Below, piece by piece: positions 1 to 6,171 of a stretch of DNA of 7,652 bases. The stretch lies in NCBI GenBank assembly GCA_002505765.1, contig DAVZ01000048.1, forward strand, positions 1 to 7,652, given 5' to 3'. Below the pieces are notes generated by a model that was given only the letters and a program-made list of their open reading frames with translations, made no database searches and was not told the DNA's origin. The position numbers and the translations under genes were made by a program. The DNA comes from Methanobacterium sp. UBA176 (GTDB lineage Archaea > Methanobacteriota > Methanobacteria > Methanobacteriales > Methanobacteriaceae). Each line of letters opens with the position of its first letter. Positions within the stretch are counted from its first letter, which is position 1.

Positions 1-70
1 TCAATATTTCATATTCGTTAATCATTGTTTTCAGTAAGACATATTAAGTCAGAAATATTTCAATAAATCT
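1..70. repeat. 70-bp direct repeat, left copy
   Basis: This sequence recurs at 7583-7652 in the same orientation with 69 of 70 bases identical; the only difference is C at 23 against T at 7605. It is AT-rich, non-coding, and includes the small palindrome GAAATATTTC at 52-61. Because the match runs to both window edges, the true repeat may be longer. It lies about 300 bp upstream of the adhesin-like gene, so it could be part of a duplicated upstream region or a dispersed intergenic element. Seen directly; its nature is inference. Confidence 0.93.
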
Positions 71-284
71 GCTTAACCCCCAATAACTTTACAACCCCCA
101 TTTTTTTAGAACTTATTTTAACTTCTCTTTAGTAATATATTAAAAACTTACTAATATTGCATAATATACTTATTCTGCTTCAAATAAGTTTATATTTAAG
201 TTCGTACAACATCAAATCGTATTAGCACTATCTAATACAAATTAAACAACATAAAAAAAGTTTATCAAGCATAGGGGAGGTTGA
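71..284 (+). promoter_or_regulatory. Promoter region of the adhesin-like gene
   Basis: No gene is visible in this stretch. The best TATA-like box is TTTATATT at 189-196, with weaker AT boxes at 161-168 and around 253-262. If the first is used, transcription would start near 215-222 and leave a leader of roughly 160 nt. Two direct copies of AACCCCCA (75-82 and 93-100), 18 bp apart, stand out in the otherwise C-poor DNA and could be regulator sites. The promoter call is based on archaeal consensus only. Confidence 0.4.
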
Positions 285-285
285 A

Positions 286-378
286 GGAAATCCTTGATTT
301 TCTGAACTTTCGAAGCTTTAGTTTCGAAGGCCCGAACACAGGTGTTCGGCGGCCTCAAAAAATAAAATTTTTTGGAGG
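286..378 (+). promoter_or_regulatory. Structured 5' leader with hairpin over the ribosome-binding site
   Basis: Four consecutive hairpins can be drawn by hand. (1) GGAAATC 286-292 pairs with GATTTTC 296-302, with a CTT loop and one G-U pair. (2) CTTTCGAA 307-314 pairs with TTCGAAGG 323-330. (3) CCGAACAC 332-339 is a perfect inverted repeat with GTGTTCGG 342-349. (4) CCTCAAAAAA 353-362 pairs with TTTTTT 368-373 plus GGAGG 374-378, with one bulged G. The last hairpin buries the Shine-Dalgarno GGAGGTGA (374-381). The GGCC at 329-332 can also pair with GGCC 351-354 to extend hairpin 3, which would compete with hairpin 4 for bases 353-354. This suggests translational control, but no folding energy was computed and no known riboswitch class is recognised. 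Confidence 0.5.
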
Positions 379-2246
379 TGAAAAAGATTAAAAAACAGGC
401 AATAACACTCATTCTTACATTAACATCCATAATAATATTCATGGGAACAGTTTCTGCTGCAGAATGGACTGTAGGCCCTACAGGAAATTATCAAAACATT
501 CAATCTGCAGTGGACGGCAGTAGCGATAACGACACCATTACCGTACTTCCCAATGGAACAGGAGCATACACAGAAAACATTGTGGTGAACAAAACAGGCC
601 TTTTAATTAAAGCAAGCGGCACAGTAACAGTTCAACCTGATAATCCCTTTAATCCCGTTTTTCTTATAGATTCAAAGGGAATAAATTCTACTATAATGGG
701 ATTTAACATAAGAAGCGGCGGCAATGATAATAATTATAACGGTATAGGACTGATCCAGACCAGTGGAGCCACAATAACCGGTAATAATATTATAAATGCC
801 AATCAGGCCGTATACTCCCAGGGATCGAATGACATCACCATTGAAGGGAACACAATTTCTGATAGTTACAGTGTGGGAATACATGTATACAGCCCATCTA
901 CAAATATCAAGGTATTAAATAACATTTTAACAGGTAACAGAGAAGCTATTGATTGGTCAACCACCAGTAACAGTGAAATATCTGGAAACATCATCCAGAA
1001 CAGTGGATTAAATGGAATACTTTTTATCAATTCCCAAAACAATTTAATATCAGGTAATACCATAACAGGAACCCAGATTGCACCGGGAAATGGTTGGATT
1101 GGTAATGGAGATGCAATTTTCCTTTCAGCATCAACTGACAATACAATTTCTGGAAATACACTTATAAACAACGCTAATAGTGGAATACATATACGTTATG
1201 CATCTAATTCCAATTTCATTACTAATAATGTGATATCTGGCAGCCAAACTGGTATCTATCTGGAACAGCTTTTTGGTTTAGGTAACTCTGACAATACAAT
1301 CTCAGAAAACACCATAAATTGTTCCAGGGGAATATATGTAGAATTGAGCAATAACAACATGATTTCACAAAACAAAATAAACACCACAGACAATGGAATT
1401 CACTTTGAATCCAGCTCATATAACACCATTTTAAAAAATGCAATAGTTTCTACCCTTGGTAATGGAATATACATGTACGGCAGTTCTTATATAGACATAA
1501 TGTTCAATGATATAAAAGCGTTGAATAATTTCGGATGGTTATATGGTAATGGAATAGCCCTTTGGGGTTCATCGGGTAATGATATCTTTTCTAACAACAT
1601 ACAGCAATCAGGAACAGGAATTTATTCATTCCAATCAGCAGAAAACATTGCTCACTTTAACAGAATTATCGCATCAGGTGATCTTCTACAAAACATTGAT
1701 TCAGGAGCTTTTAACGCCACATTGAACTGGTGGGGTTCAAACAACAGCCCTGATTCAAGAATCACCGGAAACGCTGCTAATTTAGTGGAATACGATCCAT
1801 GGCTGGTTATGAGATACAGTGCCGATCCAGTGAAAATCGAGCAGGGTAAAACATCTGTCCTGTCTGCTGATTTCAGATACGATTCAAAGGGTGATTTCCA
1901 TGATCCAGCACTTGGAACTATACCCGATGGAATACCGGTAAAATTTACCACTACTTTAGGTAACGTAGGCAGTAAATTTACCTTTTCAGAAACATTAAAC
2001 GGTGTGGCTACTGCAATACTGCGCGGTGATGAAGCGGCTGGTGCAGCATTAACATCAGCAACCCTTGATGACCAAACACTAAGCACAACAGTGACCATTA
2101 CTCCAAGGGTTAATGCAGCAAGCGAAATCAGTGCAGCAGATCCAGATAACACTGTTGGAATGCAGAAAACAGGACTACCATTACCAGCAATGGTTCTGGC
2201 TATTTTGATGGTTCTTGGTGGGCTATTTGGATTTAAAAGGGAGTAA
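378..2246 (+). CDS. Secreted adhesin-like right-handed beta-helix protein, membrane anchored
   Basis: A likely cell-surface protein of about 622 residues, numbered here from GTG 378. Residues 1-27 form a signal peptide: a KKIKK basic start, a hydrophobic core, and VSA-A before the mature end. Residues about 30-450 carry many degenerate parallel beta-helix (PbH1/NosD-type) turns built around xxNxIxGNxI and NGIxx patterns. The block ends in NWWGSN and YDPWLV, a junction known from methanogen adhesin-like proteins. About 485-578 is an Ig-like (invasin/Big-type) domain with VKIEQG, GIPVKFTT and GVATAIL strands. The last 25 residues are a TGLPLP motif, one hydrophobic helix and a KRE tail, resembling a surface-sorting or anchor signal. 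The gene stands alone, with its own leader and a poly-T stop region. The start is uncertain: TTG 372, GTG 378 and ATT 387 are in frame, and the strong SD at 374-381 overlaps the first two. Its ligand and role (adhesion, surface polymer binding) are unknown. Confidence 0.88.
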   Translation: MKKIKKQAITLILTLTSIIIFMGTVSAAEWTVGPTGNYQNIQSAVDGSSDNDTITVLPNGTGAYTENIVVNKTGLLIKASGTVTVQPDNPFNPVFLIDSKGINSTIMGFNIRSGGNDNNYNGIGLIQTSGATITGNNIINANQAVYSQGSNDITIEGNTISDSYSVGIHVYSPSTNIKVLNNILTGNREAIDWSTTSNSEISGNIIQNSGLNGILFINSQNNLISGNTITGTQIAPGNGWIGNGDAIFLSASTDNTISGNTLINNANSGIHIRYASNSNFITNNVISGSQTGIYLEQLFGLGNSDNTISENTINCSRGIYVELSNNNMISQNKINTTDNGIHFESSSYNTILKNAIVSTLGNGIYMYGSSYIDIMFNDIKALNNFGWLYGNGIALWGSSGNDIFSNNIQQSGTGIYSFQSAENIAHFNRIIASGDLLQNIDSGAFNATLNWWGSNNSPDSRITGNAANLVEYDPWLVMRYSADPVKIEQGKTSVLSADFRYDSKGDFHDPALGTIPDGIPVKFTTTLGNVGSKFTFSETLNGVATAILRGDEAAGAALTSATLDDQTLSTTVTITPRVNAASEISAADPDNTVGMQKTGLPLPAMVLAILMVLGGLFGFKRE

Positions 2247-2300
2247 TTCCCTATTTTATTCTTTTTTTAAATAAATCCCTTTTATTTAGTTAAAAATTAC
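2247..2300 (+). terminator. Poly-T terminator candidate after the adhesin-like gene
   Basis: Directly after the stop codon the + strand is T-rich, with TTTTATT at 2254-2260 and a run of seven T at 2262-2268, followed by further T clusters to about 2289. Archaeal termination commonly uses such U-tracts without a strong hairpin, and none is seen here. Its placement between the adhesin-like gene and a separate gene run fits a transcription end. Confidence 0.45.
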
Positions 2301-2554
2301 TATTAATTAATTAAATTTCCTATGCATATATCAGCCCTGTAAAAAGATTATTTTTTTGGAAAAATCAACATTATAAATCTCTTTAGCAATTTTCAGACAT
2401 TCAAAACTAATTTGATTTCATAAATCTCGCTAATCATATTAAAAAAAGTTTCCTTTTGCACAGTACTTTATTGGGGACAAAAAGTATTTTACCAATCAGT
2501 AATAATAATATTAATAGATATAATATTTTTCTGTTTATTATTGAAGGGGATATC
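2301..2554 (+). promoter_or_regulatory. Promoter/leader region of the five-gene run
   Basis: No gene is visible here. TATA-like boxes are TTATAAAT (2371-2378), a second at 2419-2425, and GATATAATAT (2517-2526); none clearly wins. The first two sit in a repeated nonamer, ATAAATCTC, at 2373-2381 and 2420-2428. Downstream are interlocking inverted repeats: TACTTT 2464-2469 with AAAGTA 2481-2486, and ATTGG 2470-2474 with CCAAT 2492-2496. The pairs cannot all form together. They could be an operator or a leader structure. The promoter call rests on consensus and position only. Confidence 0.35.
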
Positions 2555-2587
2555 ATGAATGAAAACCAAGAATTAGGGGTTGTTTAA
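2555..2587 (+). CDS. 10-codon leader ORF overlapping the FemAB-like gene
   Basis: ATG 2555 opens a 10-codon ORF (MNENQELGVV) preceded by GAAGGGGA at 2543-2550. Its TAA stop (2585-2587) overlaps the ATG of the next gene as TAATG. The same GAAGGGGA box occurs in front of ATG 3622, which supports it as a real ribosome-binding site. It could be a leader peptide that couples translation into the downstream gene, or the first codons of a lost gene. An ORF this short can arise by chance, so the coding call is tentative. Confidence 0.3.
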   Translation: MNENQELGVV

Positions 2588-3540
2588 TGTCACCAACTAA
2601 ATCAAAATGGGAAGAAATTGTTCTTGATTCTAATGACTCCTATTTTTACCATTCCCCCTCATGGTCGAAGATCATGGAAAAAACATTTAATTTTCATGAT
2701 TCCACCAGGTTATACACAATAAATGGAAAAGAAATTCTTGTTCCCGTGATGAGAAAGAAGAAATATGGATTTAATGTTTATGATTCCATGCCCCTTGGAT
2801 ATGGTGGGTTTTTTTCAGGGGATAAAATATCCTTCCATGAAATAGAAATAATTATTGATAAAATAATGGGTGGAAAAAATATTATTTTTAATTTTACACT
2901 ATCTCCTTCATCGAATTTATCTATTGATCTTAAAAAATCTTCAGTTAGCCAGGTAAATGATGTTTGGAGTTACACCCATATTCTCCCCCTAAATAATGAT
3001 TTTGATTATATCTGGAAAAATTACTTTAAAAGGAATACAAGGCGTGCAATTCAGAAATCCGAAAGAAATAACATAGAAATTCAGAAGGGAGACTCATTAA
3101 ATGATTTTAAGGATTATTATTGCTTATATGTTGATGCATCTAAAAAATGGGGATATGAGACTCCAGAATATCCTCTTCGTCTTTTTAAAAATTTATATAG
3201 ATTTGGATCTGACAGTGTAGATCTTTATATGGCATACAGGGATTCTGAGCTTATAGCCGGACTGATATCATTTAGTTATGGAAGAAATGTATCTGGCTGG
3301 AGCAATGTATTTTTAAGTCAATATGGAGCCTTAAACCCCACCAGTTTACTGGTATCACATTCAATTGAATGTGCATGTAAAGAAGGATATAAAAATTATG
3401 ATCTGGGAGCAAGTGGCGATCTTGGTGGAGTCAGGAAATTTAAAGAAAGCTTTGGGCCGGAGATGATTAAAACAAATAGATTCAGGGCCTTTTCTAATAT
3501 TGGCAAATTCATCTTCAATATTATGGGGGCATTTAAATGA
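2587..3540 (+). CDS. FemAB-like / GNAT-fold transferase
   Basis: A soluble 317-residue protein of the FemAB-related group, whose members carry two GNAT-like folds and transfer acyl or aminoacyl groups to amino groups, for example in bacterial peptidoglycan bridges or surface polysaccharide clusters. The first half is about residues 1-130. The conserved basic segment KRNTRRAIQKSERNNIEI (148-165) opens the second half, and the C-terminal signature YDLGASGD...FKESFG spans 271-290. There is no signal peptide or membrane helix, so it should act in the cytoplasm. Its ATG overlaps the stop of a tiny upstream ORF, with AGGGGT at 2575-2580 as a weak ribosome site. It leads the run of nucleotide-sugar genes, so acylating or aminoacylating an amino sugar is a reasonable guess. 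The true donor (acyl-CoA or aminoacyl-tRNA) and acceptor cannot be told from sequence, and a direct role in pseudomurein is not shown. Confidence 0.8.
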   Translation: MSPTKSKWEEIVLDSNDSYFYHSPSWSKIMEKTFNFHDSTRLYTINGKEILVPVMRKKKYGFNVYDSMPLGYGGFFSGDKISFHEIEIIIDKIMGGKNIIFNFTLSPSSNLSIDLKKSSVSQVNDVWSYTHILPLNNDFDYIWKNYFKRNTRRAIQKSERNNIEIQKGDSLNDFKDYYCLYVDASKKWGYETPEYPLRLFKNLYRFGSDSVDLYMAYRDSELIAGLISFSYGRNVSGWSNVFLSQYGALNPTSLLVSHSIECACKEGYKNYDLGASGDLGGVRKFKESFGPEMIKTNRFRAFSNIGKFIFNIMGAFK

Positions 3541-3620
3541 ATGTCAAAATATGTGTTGAAACCTTAGAGGCTAAAAATGTCAGGATATTTTGCAAAAAAA
3601 ATATGGGAGAAGGGGAATAA
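3537..3620 (+). CDS. 27-codon mini-ORF bridging FemAB-like and methyltransferase genes
   Basis: ATG 3537 overlaps the TGA of the FemAB-like gene (ATGA), and the ORF runs 27 codons to TAA 3618-3620, one base before ATG 3622 of the methyltransferase frame. The peptide begins MNVKICVETLEAK and is charged, with no recognised family. It overlaps the 5' extension of the methyltransferase frame (3577-3621), so if it is translated the methyltransferase more likely starts at 3622. It may be a coupling ORF, a gene remnant, or chance. Confidence 0.25.
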   Translation: MNVKICVETLEAKNVRIFCKKNMGEGE

Positions 3621-4404
3621 CATGAAGGGGGATGTTCCTGACTTTCTAAGTGATCAAAAAGAAAAGTGGGATTCACTGGCTTGTGAAAACGGATTAAAAG
3701 CTGTAATCAGCGGCGATGTTTTAAATAATTACTACTTTGATATGGCCACAAAAAACATCTTAAAACATGTAATGGACCTTAAAGAGGATTATAATGTTTT
3801 AGATTATGGCTGTGGAGTGGGCAGAATAAGTAACTGGATTGCAACTGAAGTTAATGAAGTCCTTGGTGTAGATATTTCTCCAAATATGATTGAAACTGCT
3901 AAAGGAAATGCTGATAACCAGAATTTAGAGAATGTGAAATATAGAGTGATCGATGGTGAAAATTTATCATTTAAGAGCGGATTTTATGATCTTGTAATAT
4001 GTTGTGGGGCTTTAAAATATATCATAAATGATGAACACCTGAATCATGTGATGGGAAATTTAGCTGAAGCATTGAAAAACAGGGGGAATCTTATCATAAT
4101 AGATGAATTTGATGAAAACGGGCCCAAACCGATAAATGAAGCTTATTCTGGTAACGCTATATTACGTAAGCCTGATCAATACAGTGAAATTTTAAATGAA
4201 TTTAATCTACATCTAGAAAATGAATATTCCATTTATCAAAATTTAATTTCCAGATATTACAAAAAATTTGCTTCTATTACTGGAATAAACAATAATAAAT
4301 TATTAAAAGCTGTAATAGATATGGATCTATTTGTGGATAATATATTAAAAGGATATAAAACCGAAAAAGGATTTCATCTTTTGTATTTCCAGAAGAACAA
4401 ATGA
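3577..4404 (+). CDS. Class I SAM-dependent methyltransferase
   Basis: Up to 275 residues with a standard Rossmann-like methyltransferase core. Numbered from ATG 3577, motif I is VLDYGCGVGRIS (74-85), the acidic SAM-ribose loop is GVDISPNM (97-104), motif II/IV is FYDLVICCGALKYI (136-149) and the strand LKNRGNLIIIDE is at 166-177. The C-terminal 95 residues hold no recognised domain and probably shape the acceptor site. Two starts are plausible. ATG 3577 has GAGG six bases upstream. ATG 3622 (260 residues) has GAAGGGGA at 3609-3616, the same box as ATG 2555, and gives the more natural start MKGDVPDFLSDQKEKWD. The longer form is listed; I slightly suspect the shorter. The gene lies between a FemAB-like transferase and nucleotide-sugar genes, so O- or N-methylation of a sugar or glycan is likely but unproven. 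Confidence 0.85.
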   Translation: MSGYFAKKIWEKGNNMKGDVPDFLSDQKEKWDSLACENGLKAVISGDVLNNYYFDMATKNILKHVMDLKEDYNVLDYGCGVGRISNWIATEVNEVLGVDISPNMIETAKGNADNQNLENVKYRVIDGENLSFKSGFYDLVICCGALKYIINDEHLNHVMGNLAEALKNRGNLIIIDEFDENGPKPINEAYSGNAILRKPDQYSEILNEFNLHLENEYSIYQNLISRYYKKFASITGINNNKLLKAVIDMDLFVDNILKGYKTEKGFHLLYFQKNK

Positions 4405-4454
4405 TTTATTTGATAGCAAATGTCCTCTTAAGATATTTCAAAGATATGGAGTAG
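4401..4454 (+). CDS. 17-codon mini-ORF between methyltransferase and dehydratase genes
   Basis: ATG 4401 overlaps the TGA of the methyltransferase (ATGA) and reads 17 codons, MIYLIANVLLRYFKDME, to TAG 4452-4454, six bases before ATG 4461. Its last codons contain the GGAG ribosome site of the dehydratase gene (4448-4451). It is hydrophobic at its start and matches no family I recognise. It may couple translation across the 56-base gap, or be chance. Confidence 0.2.
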   Translation: MIYLIANVLLRYFKDME

Positions 4455-4460
4455 TTTTCA

Positions 4461-5450
4461 ATGAAACTAACCAACAAATCAATAATGGTAACTGGTGCAG
4501 GCGGATTTATAGGCAGCCATCTAACTGAATATCTAACTAAAACAGGATCTGATGTTAAAGCATTCGTAAGATACAATTCAAGAAATGACTGGGGCATGTT
4601 GGAGTATTTACCTCAAGAATCAATAGATTCCATGGAAATAATAAATGGGGATTTAAGAAATCCAGATGTAATTAACCATGCCATGAAAGATGTTGATGTG
4701 GTTTTTCATCTGGGATCTTTAATTGCCATTCCTTATTCATACCTTAATCCAAGGGAAGTTGTGGAAACCAATATTATGGGAACTTTAAATGTCTTAAATG
4801 CAGCCAGAGAAAATGATGTTGAAAAAGTAGTTCACACTTCCACAAGTGAAGTGTATGGTTCAGCCAGATATGTTCCCATAGATGAGGATCATCCATTACA
4901 GGGGCAGTCACCCTATTCTGCATCCAAGATCGGGGCGGATAAAATAGCTGAAAGCTATCACAGATCCTTTGAGCTGCCTGTTGCAACTATAAGGCCCTTT
5001 AACACTTACGGCTCCAGGCAATCGGCCCGTGCAGTGATTCCCACAATTATAACCCAGGCTTTAAAGGGAAATAAAGTCTATCTGGGTTCCCTGAAACCAA
5101 CAAGAGATTATACTTATGTTTTAGATATCCTCAAGGCCTTTATAAAAACTGCAGAATCATCCAAATCCACTGGAGAAGTGATAAATGTTGGTTCTAATTT
5201 TGAGGTTTCCATTGGGGAATTAGCAGGGAAGATCTTTTCCCTGTTGAATGAAGAAATTGAAATTGTTACAGATTCTAACCGGGTTAGGCCAAAGGAGAGT
5301 GAAGTGGATAGGCTCTGGTGCGATAACACCAAAGCCAGGGAACTTTTAGATTGGGAACCTGAAATCTCACTTGATGAGGGTCTTAAGAAGGTTATAGAAT
5401 GGATAGGTGATTATCAGGGTTTATATAAACCGGGTATTTATAACAGGTGA
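4461..5450 (+). CDS. LegB-like SDR nucleotide-sugar 4,6-dehydratase
   Basis: A 329-residue extended short-chain dehydrogenase/reductase. The NAD-binding loop TGAGGFIGSH is at 11-20. The catalytic pair is in PYSASK (Y152, K156), and the active-site segment TSTSEVYG is at 126-133. The T-S-E triad (T128, S129, E130) is the arrangement of 4,6-dehydratases such as GDP-mannose dehydratase rather than of 4-epimerases, so I favour NDP-hexose to NDP-4-keto-6-deoxyhexose. RPFNTYGSRQSARAVIP (178-194) and RDYTYVLD (215-222) fit the substrate side. Overall it most resembles LegB, the dehydratase of legionaminic-acid pathways, but none of the other sialic-acid-type genes (synthase, CMP-transferase, hydrolysing epimerase) is here, so the end product is probably a simple amino sugar. 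The start ATG has GGAGT at 4448-4452. Its stop is embedded in the ribosome site of the next gene. Confidence 0.88.
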   Translation: MKLTNKSIMVTGAGGFIGSHLTEYLTKTGSDVKAFVRYNSRNDWGMLEYLPQESIDSMEIINGDLRNPDVINHAMKDVDVVFHLGSLIAIPYSYLNPREVVETNIMGTLNVLNAARENDVEKVVHTSTSEVYGSARYVPIDEDHPLQGQSPYSASKIGADKIAESYHRSFELPVATIRPFNTYGSRQSARAVIPTIITQALKGNKVYLGSLKPTRDYTYVLDILKAFIKTAESSKSTGEVINVGSNFEVSIGELAGKIFSLLNEEIEIVTDSNRVRPKESEVDRLWCDNTKARELLDWEPEISLDEGLKKVIEWIGDYQGLYKPGIYNR

Positions 5451-5454
5451 AATG

Positions 5455-6171
5455 ATGAAAGCTGTAATTCTTGCAGGGGGAAAAGGAACAAGACTCAGGC
5501 CATACACCACCGTATTTCCCAAACCATTGATGCCCATTGGGGATGAGCCAATCCTGGAGATTGTTATTAAACAATTAAAACAAAATGGTTTTGGCGAGAT
5601 TTTGATGGCTGTAGGACATCTTGCCGAACTTATTAAGGCATTTTTTAACGACGGCAATAAATATGATCTTAAAATTAAATATTACAGGGAGGACATGCCT
5701 TTGGGGACTGCCGGTCCTCTTGCTCAAATAAAGGATGAGATTGATGATAATTTTTTGATGATGAACGGTGATATACTGACTGATCTTAATTACTCCCAAT
5801 TTATTAAAGCCCACAAAAAGAATGATGCCATAGCCACCATATCTCTTAAAAAAGAAATTGTTCCCATTGATTATGGTGTTGTTGAACTGAATGAGAAAAG
5901 TAATATTGTGGGATACTCTGAAAAACCGCATATTGATTATCTGGTTAGTATGGGTATTTATGCCTTTAATCCAGGAATTATGGAATTTATCAGGCCTGAT
6001 GAATATCTGGATATACCTGATCTTATAATAAAATTGATTTCAGAGGGTGAAAAGGTAAATGGATATGTTTATGATGGTTACTGGCTGGATATCGGTAGAC
6101 CGGATGATTATGAAAGGGCAAATGAAGATTTAGGCAAGGTTTATAATCAGCTCTTTAGAGGTATAGAATGA
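5455..6171 (+). CDS. Sugar-1-phosphate nucleotidyltransferase
   Basis: A 238-residue single-domain NTP_transferase enzyme that would join a sugar-1-phosphate and NTP to make the nucleotide sugar for the dehydratase upstream. Visible motifs are the signature loop GGKGTRLRPYT (8-18) with PKP at 22-24, LGTAGPL (83-89), the metal-binding segment NGDILTD (104-110, D106), SEKP (155-158), and WLDIGRPDDY (210-219) with the second metal-ligand Asp at 212. There are no CBS domains and no C-terminal left-handed beta-helix, unlike the PtmE/LegX and GlmU relatives, so it is a minimal form. Nucleotide preference cannot be read from sequence. ATG 5455 is chosen over ATG 5452 because AGGTGA (5445-5450) lies four bases upstream; that site overlaps the dehydratase stop codon, implying coupled translation. 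The stop overlaps the next start. Confidence 0.9.
   Translation: MKAVILAGGKGTRLRPYTTVFPKPLMPIGDEPILEIVIKQLKQNGFGEILMAVGHLAELIKAFFNDGNKYDLKIKYYREDMPLGTAGPLAQIKDEIDDNFLMMNGDILTDLNYSQFIKAHKKNDAIATISLKKEIVPIDYGVVELNEKSNIVGYSEKPHIDYLVSMGIYAFNPGIMEFIRPDEYLDIPDLIIKLISEGEKVNGYVYDGYWLDIGRPDDYERANEDLGKVYNQLFRGIE

Noticed and set aside
242..442. 66-codon minus-strand ORF in the leader
   Set aside because: It spans the hairpin-rich leader and the signal-peptide codons of the gene on the other strand; the open frame follows from the inverted repeats and low stop density.
1652..2152. 166-codon minus-strand ORF within the adhesin-like gene
   Set aside because: It lies wholly antisense to a clear secreted protein with recognisable domains, shows no known motif or ribosome site, and reflects codon bias of the opposite strand.
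378..2246. NosD copper-maturation protein
   Set aside because: The PbH1 repeats match the same fold, but the adhesin-type NWWGSN junction, the Ig-like domain, the membrane tail and the absence of nos genes argue for a surface protein.
2587..3540. Dedicated pseudomurein cross-link ligase
   Set aside because: FemAB-type enzymes build bacterial peptidoglycan bridges, but pseudomurein genes of the Mur-ligase type are absent here and the neighbours are nucleotide-sugar enzymes, so this specific role is not supported.
5575..5931. 118-codon minus-strand ORF in the nucleotidyltransferase gene
   Set aside because: It is antisense to a gene with all its catalytic motifs intact and has no family resemblance or plausible ribosome site.
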